Part shown: one piece after another, positions 1-3,982 of the stretch | How positions within the stretch are numbered: the stretch's first letter is position 1 | Layout of the letters: each line of letters begins with the position of its first letter | From: Chloroflexota bacterium | Lineage (GTDB): Bacteria; Chloroflexota; Dehalococcoidia; Tepidiformales; Tepidiformaceae | Assembly (NCBI GenBank): GCA_963169135.1 | Contig: CAUJEQ010000139.1 | Coordinates: 1 to 5,118, forward strand | Direction of reading: 5' to 3' | DNA length: 5,118 nt | Position numbers and translations under genes: made by a program | The notes under the pieces: generated by a model | The model's input: the letters and a program-made list of their open reading frames with translations, nothing else | The model's database searches: none | Told to the model about the DNA's origin: nothing

Positions 1-355
1 GAAGTCCGTGGTGAATATTTCGGCGGCGGCGCTACAGGAGCTGACGGCGCAGGAATCGGAAGACCTGCTGTACATCGCGCGGGAGGCGATGAGCAATGCC
101 GTGCGGCACGGGGCGCCATCGAAGATCGCCATCGACCTGCGCCAGACACCGCAGGCGACGGTGCTGACGGTGCAGGACAACGGCGTCGGCTTCGACGACA
201 CGACCACGCGGCAGGGGCTCGGCACCGTGACGATGCGGACCCGCTGCGAACGGCTGGGGGCTGACCTCACCATCATCCCCATCCCTGGCATGGGCACCAC
301 CGTCCGGGTGGCAGTACCGCGGCGGACACCACAGGAAGTGCACGACCATGAGTGA
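1..355 (+). CDS. Sensor histidine kinase, C-terminal ATPase domain (5' truncated by window edge)
   Basis: This is the catalytic end of a two-component sensor kinase. It binds ATP and phosphorylates its own histidine, which then supplies the downstream response regulator. About 117 codons are visible, and the frame is open back to base 2, so the gene enters from outside the window; the GTG codons at 8 and 11 are internal. Seen in the sequence: the N-box with conserved Glu at 83-85 and Asn at 95-97 (REAMSNAVRHG), the G1 box DNGVGFD starting at 176, a G2-like GLGTVTMRTRCERLGA stretch, and the final strand GTTVRVAVP. This arrangement is typical of the NarL-partner kinases (HisKA_3 plus HATPase_c; NarX/DesK/DevS type). 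The phospho-accepting His helix and sensor domain lie upstream, so signal, membrane topology and exact subfamily cannot be told. It ends inside the next gene with an 8-bp overlap, which suggests translational coupling. Confidence 0.93.
   Translation, partial: KSVVNISAAALQELTAQESEDLLYIAREAMSNAVRHGAPSKIAIDLRQTPQATVLTVQDNGVGFDDTTTRQGLGTVTMRTRCERLGADLTIIPIPGMGTTVRVAVPRRTPQEVHDHE
333..338 (+). promoter_or_regulatory. Shine-Dalgarno sequence of the response regulator
   Basis: AGGAAG lies 9 nt before the ATG at 348, inside the last codons of the kinase gene. It is the clearest ribosome-binding site in the window and supports both the chosen start and co-translation with the kinase. The acetyltransferase, MBL and gyrB genes, which have upstream gaps, lack anything comparable. 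Confidence 0.6.
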
Positions 356-1010
356 CCCGATCCACGTCCTTCTCGCAGACGACCACGACCTCGTCCGCTC
401 CGGGCTCCGTGCCGCGCTCCGTGGCCAGGAAGACTTCAGCGTCATTGGCGAGGCCGGTGACGGCGAAGAGGCGGTGCGCGAGGCGGTCAGGACGCGACCC
501 GACCTGGTGGTGATGGACGTGCGCATGCCGCGGCTCGGCGGGATTGAGGCATGCCGGGAGATCCGCTCGGCGCTACCGGGCACCAACGTGCTGATGCTGA
601 CCTCGTACGCGGACGAGCAGGCGGTGATGGCCTCGATCGTTGCGGGGGCGAGCGGATTCATGCTGAAGGGCGTGAAGACCGCGGAACTGATCGAGGCGAT
701 GCGGGTGGTCGGCCGAGGCGGGAAGACGCTGGACCCGACGAGCTCGGCCGCCGTGATCGAACAGATCCGGCGGGGCAACGTGGTGAGCGAAGAAGACCGA
801 GTCGCCCAGCAGTTGAGCGAGCGCGAACTGAGAATCCTGGACCTCATCGCGGACGGCATGACGAACCGCGAGATCGGCGAGCAACTCTACCTCTCGGAAA
901 AGACCGTGAAGCATCACGTCAGCGACATCCTCGGCAAGCTCGGGCTGACGCGGCGGGTGGAGGCGGCAGGCTTCGCCATCCGCCGGGCAGCCAAGCGCCC
1001 GCCGGACTGA
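348..1010 (+). CDS. NarL/LuxR-family response regulator (DevR/DosR-like)
   Basis: Cytoplasmic DNA-binding response regulator of 220 aa, a normal length for the family. Residues 1-120 form a receiver domain: acidic pair D11-D12, phospho-acceptor D57 in the VVMDVRMP motif, switch Thr85 and invariant Lys107 (FMLKG). Residues about 155-213 form a LuxR-type helix-turn-helix (LSERELRILDLIADGMTNREIGEQL followed by LSEKTVKHHV and ILGKLGLTRRVEAA). The TNREI...LSEKTVK...KLG.TRR.EAA pattern and the short basic, proline-rich tail resemble the actinobacterial DevR/DosR group; this resemblance is from recall and not a search. The ATG overlaps the kinase stop by 8 bp and has an AGGAAG site, so the two form a two-component operon. 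No DNA target can be assigned. The 3' end faces the PHP gene across 22 bp, with no convincing terminator. Confidence 0.95.
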   Translation: MSDPIHVLLADDHDLVRSGLRAALRGQEDFSVIGEAGDGEEAVREAVRTRPDLVVMDVRMPRLGGIEACREIRSALPGTNVLMLTSYADEQAVMASIVAGASGFMLKGVKTAELIEAMRVVGRGGKTLDPTSSAAVIEQIRRGNVVSEEDRVAQQLSERELRILDLIADGMTNREIGEQLYLSEKTVKHHVSDILGKLGLTRRVEAAGFAIRRAAKRPPD

Positions 1011-1032
1011 GCGCTGGCGGCAACGGGACTGT

Positions 1033-2373
1033 TTAGCGATAGACCGGGGCCGAAAGTGCCCTGACATCCTCACGGCCCCCGGGGGCGGGTACGCGCAGTT
1101 CGGCGCGGAGGTAGCGGTCGAAGCGCTGGGCGGCGGGCACAGGGTATTCGCCGGTAGAGCGCCGGAGCGCGACACGGTGGCCGGGTTCGCCATCGGCGAT
1201 GAACACGAGCGTGGTCCCGCCCGCGCGAGCGAAGTGGGCCCGGACACGACCCTCCACATCCTGTTCGAGCCAGAGCAGCGGCCCGCGGGGCCCGTCACTG
1301 ATCGCCGTCCGGCCGGCGGTGATCGCGTCGAGCGCCGCCTGCTCGGTTAGCCCGCCTTCGCAGAATAGCCAGGTGGTGGGGTCGCCGACGTGATGCGGGT
1401 GGCGCGGTTCGGCTGGAGGAGCGCTGTGGGCATCGCTGCCGCCAACCGGGACAATGCGGCGCCCCGCGACGAGCTCCTGGTCCCAGGCGCTCACCGATTC
1501 CCAGTTGTACCAGCGCCAGGGAGCCTGCCAGACCTCGCGCACGCCGAAGCCGGGATCGGAGAACTGCCAGGGCGGGCCGACGCGCTTGGGGTGGTTGATG
1601 CTGAAGGGCCGGCCCCGGGCCTCGACCCAGCGGAGCAGGTGGTGGATCTCCTCATCGGTGGTGAAGCGGAAGTCGACCCATTCGCGAAGCCCCCAGACAT
1701 TTGCGTGACCGCTGTAGGTGGTGACTTCCTCGCCAGGGATGAGGAGGAGCGGGGCATCGCGCCAGGCATCGATGATGGGCATGTGCGTGGTGGTGTTGTG
1801 GTCGGTGATGGCGAGGAAGTCGAGGCCGCGCTTCTTCGCAAAGCGGGCAATCTCCTGGATGGTGTTCGCGCCGTCAGAGTGCTCGGTGTGCGAATGGAGG
1901 TCGCCGCGGTACCATCCGGGCCCGGATTTGCTGAGCCTGGCGGGAGGCCTTGCCGAATTGGGGCCGCGGCTTACGCTCAGGTGACCGGAAGCGGCCACTT
2001 CGAGGCTGACGGTGAGCCACCAGCGAAGGCCATCCTCCGGGATTTCGTAGCCGCCGAGGATGACCGACCAGGTGCCCGCAGGAAGCGGGCCGGCGACGTA
2101 GCCTGGCGTGGCGGCTGCGCGTTCGACGAAGAACTGGCGGCGGTCGGAACCGCTCCAGCCGCGGAAACCGCCGGTGTGGGGCTCGGTACCGCGGATATCG
2201 AAGAGGCCGATATCGAGCGTGGCGCGCTCATCCGTGGGGGAGACCGGGGCGTAGTGGTAGGCGACTTCGATGCGGGCGCAGCGCGGTGGCACCTCGAAGG
2301 GCACGTAGGCGTAGGGGTGGACGAGGGCCTCGGACCGGGAGATGACGCCGTCGAGGTGGTACTGCTTGCGCAT
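1033..2373 (-). CDS. PHP-domain metallohydrolase of the CehA/McbA type
   Basis: Predicted metal-dependent phosphoesterase/hydrolase, 446 aa, with no evident signal peptide or membrane segment. Residues about 1-130 look like an all-beta N-terminal domain (PYAYVPFEVPP, LDIGLFDIRGT, GTWSVILGGYE, WWLTVSLEV). Residues about 155-320 are a PHP domain with an apparently complete metal site: H160 and H162 (GDLHSHT), D167 (HSDG), D191-H192 (TDHN), E215/E216 (PGEE), H223, H261 (NHP), and D314/H316 (GSDAH). The remaining ~100 residues include a beta-rich segment (TTLVFIADGEPGHRVALRR). This layout matches the CehA/McbA group, named for a carbaryl hydrolase, although most members are uncharacterised, so the substrate is unknown. 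Its start lies 24 bp beyond the acetyltransferase stop on the same strand, so the two may share an mRNA. A TACTAC hexamer 5 nt before the ATG might instead give it a separate leaderless start. No Shine-Dalgarno sequence is visible. Confidence 0.9.
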   Translation of the reverse strand: MRKQYHLDGVISRSEALVHPYAYVPFEVPPRCARIEVAYHYAPVSPTDERATLDIGLFDIRGTEPHTGGFRGWSGSDRRQFFVERAAATPGYVAGPLPAGTWSVILGGYEIPEDGLRWWLTVSLEVAASGHLSVSRGPNSARPPARLSKSGPGWYRGDLHSHTEHSDGANTIQEIARFAKKRGLDFLAITDHNTTTHMPIIDAWRDAPLLLIPGEEVTTYSGHANVWGLREWVDFRFTTDEEIHHLLRWVEARGRPFSINHPKRVGPPWQFSDPGFGVREVWQAPWRWYNWESVSAWDQELVAGRRIVPVGGSDAHSAPPAEPRHPHHVGDPTTWLFCEGGLTEQAALDAITAGRTAISDGPRGPLLWLEQDVEGRVRAHFARAGGTTLVFIADGEPGHRVALRRSTGEYPVPAAQRFDRYLRAELRVPAPGGREDVRALSAPVYR

Positions 2374-2397
2374 GCGCGGTAGTAGGCCGCAGAAGGG

Positions 2398-2973
2398 CTA
2401 GCGGGGCAAGTCCCCCCAGTGGGCGCCGTACTTCTCCATGTACTCAGTTCGGGTCATGCCGAAGAGGTAGCTGTCCCAGTAGCGGCCGTCGGTAAAGTGC
2501 GACTCGCGGACGGTGCCTTCGAGGAGCATGCCGAACTTGCGGTGCATGGCGGCGGAGCGCTCGTTGAAGGCGTAGACCCATGCCTGGACCTTGTTGTAGC
2601 GCAACTCGCCGAACATGTACCGGAGCAACAGCGCGATCGCCTCTTCACCGTAGCCGTTGCCCCAGTGTTCGCGGTCGAGGGCGATGCCGTATTCGAACGA
2701 GCCGCGGCGCTGGTCGGCGCCGTGGACGTTGAGCGAGCCGACGGGCGCGCCATCGAGCGTTTCGATGACCAGGCGGAACTCGTCGCGATCGGGGCGCTTC
2801 GCCGATTCCTGGCGGGCAAAATCCCGCGCGGCCTCGGTGCCGAGTGGAGGCCAGACGTTCCAGCCGTAGCGCTGGGCGTCGTTGTCGCGATCCCACTGGA
2901 GGAAGTGCTCCCAGTCCTCGGGGCGGACGCCACGGAGGCGGACCTTCTGGCCTTCGAACATGTTGTGGTTCAT
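2398..2973 (-). CDS. GNAT-family N-acetyltransferase (RimJ/RimL-like)
   Basis: Cytoplasmic acetyl-CoA-dependent acetyltransferase, 191 aa, full length for the Acetyltransf_3 type. Residues 6-30 carry the usual opening (FEGQKVRLRGVRPEDWEHFLQW). The central beta strands hold FEYGIALDREHWGNGYGEEAI at about 93-113, where HWGNGYG is the acetyl-CoA pyrophosphate-binding loop (R/Q-x-x-G-x-G/A class). NERSAAMHRKFGMLLEGTVRES at about 137-158 is the typical motif-B region. The acceptor could be a protein N-terminus, an antibiotic or a small metabolite; the sequence does not decide. The reading frame stays open far upstream (to 3990), but that extension is antisense to the MBL gene and not protein-like. 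I chose the ATG at 2973 because a TACCAT hexamer sits 6 nt before it; the ATG at 2961 (187 aa) is the alternative. It is divergent from the MBL gene and upstream of the PHP gene. Confidence 0.93.
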   Translation of the reverse strand: MNHNMFEGQKVRLRGVRPEDWEHFLQWDRDNDAQRYGWNVWPPLGTEAARDFARQESAKRPDRDEFRLVIETLDGAPVGSLNVHGADQRRGSFEYGIALDREHWGNGYGEEAIALLLRYMFGELRYNKVQAWVYAFNERSAAMHRKFGMLLEGTVRESHFTDGRYWDSYLFGMTRTEYMEKYGAHWGDLPR

Positions 2974-2979
2974 GCGCGG

Positions 2980-2985
2980 ATGGTA
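2980..2985 (-). promoter_or_regulatory. Candidate -10 hexamer of the acetyltransferase gene (leaderless start)
   Basis: Read on the minus strand this is TACCAT, matching TAnnnT, with 6 nt (CCGCGC) before the ATG at 2973. That spacing would place transcription initiation on or next to the start codon, and there is no Shine-Dalgarno sequence. A GCGCGG/CCGCGC inverted repeat (2974-2979 and 2988-2993) brackets it. No convincing -35 element is visible. Confidence 0.4.
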
Positions 2986-3004
2986 AGCCGCGCGCGGTGG
3001 GGTG

Positions 3005-3024
3005 TCCGTGGCCGGGGCCACGGA
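3005..3024. repeat. Near-perfect 20-bp palindrome between divergent genes
   Basis: The arms TCCGTGGCC (3005-3013) and GGCCACGGA (3016-3024) are exact reverse complements, with a 2-bp centre GG. It lies 31 bp from the acetyltransferase start and 36 bp from the MBL start, in an 87-bp divergent promoter region. A 2-nt loop is too tight for a good RNA hairpin and no T-tract follows, so a binding site for a dimeric regulator fits better than a terminator. The regulator is unknown. The GC-rich composition raises the chance background, but a 9-bp perfect arm is still notable. Confidence 0.6.
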
Positions 3025-3033
3025 GCGCAGGCC

Positions 3034-3053
3034 CGCCAGGGGATAGCTAGACT
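3034..3053 (+). promoter_or_regulatory. Candidate start-proximal promoter of the MBL gene
   Basis: The segment holds CGCCAGGGGATAGCT (3034-3048), closely matching a motif before gyrB, and overlaps a TAGACT hexamer at 3048-3053 that sits 7 nt before the ATG at 3061. Either TAGACT or the GATAGCT just upstream could be the -10. With TAGACT the transcript would begin at the start codon (leaderless). There is no Shine-Dalgarno sequence and no clear TTGACA-like -35. Confidence 0.42.
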
Positions 3054-3060
3054 GCGCGGT

Positions 3061-3843
3061 ATGAAACGAACAACCGTTGGACACGTCGAAATCACCGCGC
3101 TGGTGGACACGATCGAGGCATACCCGGCCACGACGGTCTATCCGAAAGCCGACCTCGCTCCATACGCGCGGTACCTGGACGCGGAGGGGCGCGTACCGCT
3201 GAACTTCGGGTCGTTCCTGGTGCGGGACGGCGCGACCGTGCTGCTGGTGGACACGGGCTGGGGCCCGGAGCACGGCGGGCGCCTGCTGGCCGAGCTGGCG
3301 GAAGCGGGAGTGAAGCCGGCGCAGGTGACGCACATCCTCTTCACGCACCTGCACGGCGACCACACGGGCTGGAACTTCGACCGTGCGAGCGGACGCGTGC
3401 TCTTCCCGGAGGCGAAGTTCCTGGTGCCGAAACTGGACTGGGAACACTACACGGCAAACCCCAACGCCTCGTTCGAACGGGACATGCGGCCGCTGGAGGG
3501 CCTGGGGGTGATGGAACTGGTTGAGGGCGAACGGACGATCTCGGCGGCGTTGACGGCGATCCCGACGCCGGGCCACACGCCCGGGCACACGAGCGTGGTC
3601 GTCACATCGGGAGGCGAGCGCGGGTTCATCCTCGGAGACGTGGTGATCTCCGCGATAGACGCGGAAGACCCGGAGATCGCGTCGGTGTTCGACTGGGACA
3701 GCGGGATTGCGCTGGAGACGCGGAAGAAGACGGTGGAGCGGCTGATCGCGGATGGGTCGCTGGTGGGCGCGAGCCACCTGCCTGCGCCAGGATTGGGGCA
3801 TTTCGTCCGCGAGAGCGGGCGGCAGTGGTGGCAGGCGCTGTAA
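3061..3843 (+). CDS. Metallo-beta-lactamase-fold hydrolase (COG0491-like)
   Basis: Predicted cytoplasmic di-zinc hydrolase, 260 aa, with no signal peptide. The seven expected metal ligands are all present: H96, H98, D100 and H101 in THLHGDHTGW, H172 in PTPGHTPGH, bridging D193 in LGDVV, and H239 in GASHLP. The VDTGWG strand-turn lies at 63-68. The complete dinuclear set, and a length like that of N-acyl-homoserine-lactone lactonases and organophosphate-hydrolysing MBL proteins, points to a lactonase/esterase-like subgroup. It does not look like a secreted class B antibiotic beta-lactamase, and the substrate cannot be read from sequence. The frame is open upstream to 2419, but that part is antisense to the acetyltransferase. 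The ATG at 3061 is chosen because protein-like sequence and a start-proximal -10 begin there. It is divergent from the acetyltransferase and 139 bp ahead of gyrB. Confidence 0.93.
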   Translation: MKRTTVGHVEITALVDTIEAYPATTVYPKADLAPYARYLDAEGRVPLNFGSFLVRDGATVLLVDTGWGPEHGGRLLAELAEAGVKPAQVTHILFTHLHGDHTGWNFDRASGRVLFPEAKFLVPKLDWEHYTANPNASFERDMRPLEGLGVMELVEGERTISAALTAIPTPGHTPGHTSVVVTSGGERGFILGDVVISAIDAEDPEIASVFDWDSGIALETRKKTVERLIADGSLVGASHLPAPGLGHFVRESGRQWWQAL

Positions 3844-3865
3844 GGGTCTTTTGGACGCCTCAATC

Positions 3866-3888
3866 GGCTTCGGAAACTGGCTTCGGAA
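3866..3888 (+). repeat. Tandem 10-bp direct repeat upstream of gyrB
   Basis: GGCTTCGGAA occurs at 3866-3875 and again at 3879-3888, separated by ACT, giving a 13-bp period. The pair lies just upstream of the TAAACT hexamer at 3901, where an activator or -35 element would sit. It could be a paired operator half-site for a regulator of gyrB, or a simple local duplication. No known binding consensus is recognised. Confidence 0.55.
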
Positions 3889-3900
3889 CCCCTGTTCTGA

Positions 3901-3906
3901 TAAACT
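3901..3906 (+). promoter_or_regulatory. Candidate distal -10 hexamer for gyrB
   Basis: TAAACT, in the context CTGATAAACTG, is the most AT-rich and -10-like hexamer in the spacer. A start about 7 nt downstream would give a leader of roughly 70 nt before the gyrB ATG, containing the inverted repeats at 3923-3953. A good -35 is not evident: TGGCTT at 3878-3883 has 17-bp spacing but matches TTGACA poorly. This competes with a start-proximal promoter at 3960-3973, and both may be used. Confidence 0.3.
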
Positions 3907-3922
3907 GTGAAGGTAAGCGAAC

Positions 3923-3953
3923 GAATTGCCCCCGATCTCCCAATTCCGGGGGC
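3923..3953 (+). repeat. Two interleaved inverted repeats in the gyrB upstream region
   Basis: GCCCCCG (3928-3934) pairs with CGGGGGC (3947-3953) across a 12-nt loop; a flanking T-G wobble and a T-A pair can extend the stem. GAATTG (3923-3928) pairs with CAATTC (3941-3946), also across 12 nt. The arms occur in the order A, B, A', B', so the hairpins are mutually exclusive rather than nested. If transcribed, the GC-rich one would be much more stable. No T-run follows it, so it is not a standard intrinsic terminator for the MBL gene. Confidence 0.5.
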
Positions 3954-3959
3954 GAAGCG

Positions 3960-3973
3960 CGCCAGGGATAGCT
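3960..3973 (+). promoter_or_regulatory. Start-proximal promoter-like motif of gyrB
   Basis: CGCCAGGGATAGCT ends 9 nt before the gyrB ATG and matches the sequence before the MBL gene (3034-3048) except for one extra G there. GATAGCT or TAGCTC is the likely -10 portion, which would give a leaderless or very short leader mRNA. This agrees with the absence of a Shine-Dalgarno sequence close to the ATG; the AGGG inside the motif is too distant to serve as one. Confidence 0.38.
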
Positions 3974-3982
3974 CTTTCGACT

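Noticed and set aside
32..859. A 275-codon minus-strand frame opposite the kinase and response regulator
   Set aside because: Ser/Arg/Pro-rich antisense translation with no recognisable domain; the plus strand has canonical receiver and HTH motifs.
1390..2382. A 330-codon plus-strand frame opposite the PHP gene
   Set aside because: Gly/Ala/Val/Asp-rich low-complexity translation with no motif, while the opposite strand carries a full PHP metal site.
2419..3060. In-frame N-terminal extension of the MBL gene (total 474 codons)
   Set aside because: The extension is exactly antisense to the acetyltransferase, lacks any domain signal and passes through the palindrome; the MBL fold starts naturally at 3061.
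3061..3843. Antibiotic-degrading class B beta-lactamase
   Set aside because: No signal peptide, and the ligand pattern HxHxDH-H-D-H fits the broad dinuclear MBL hydrolase group; resistance activity cannot be claimed.
3928..3953. Intrinsic terminator of the MBL gene
   Set aside because: The GC-rich stem is plausible, but the sequence after it is GAAGCGCGCC with no T-run, and it lies 85 bp past the stop close to gyrB.
3844..3982. Replication origin or DnaA boxes near gyrB
   Set aside because: gyrB often lies near oriC, but I find no TTATCCACA-like boxes or AT-rich unwinding region in this spacer.
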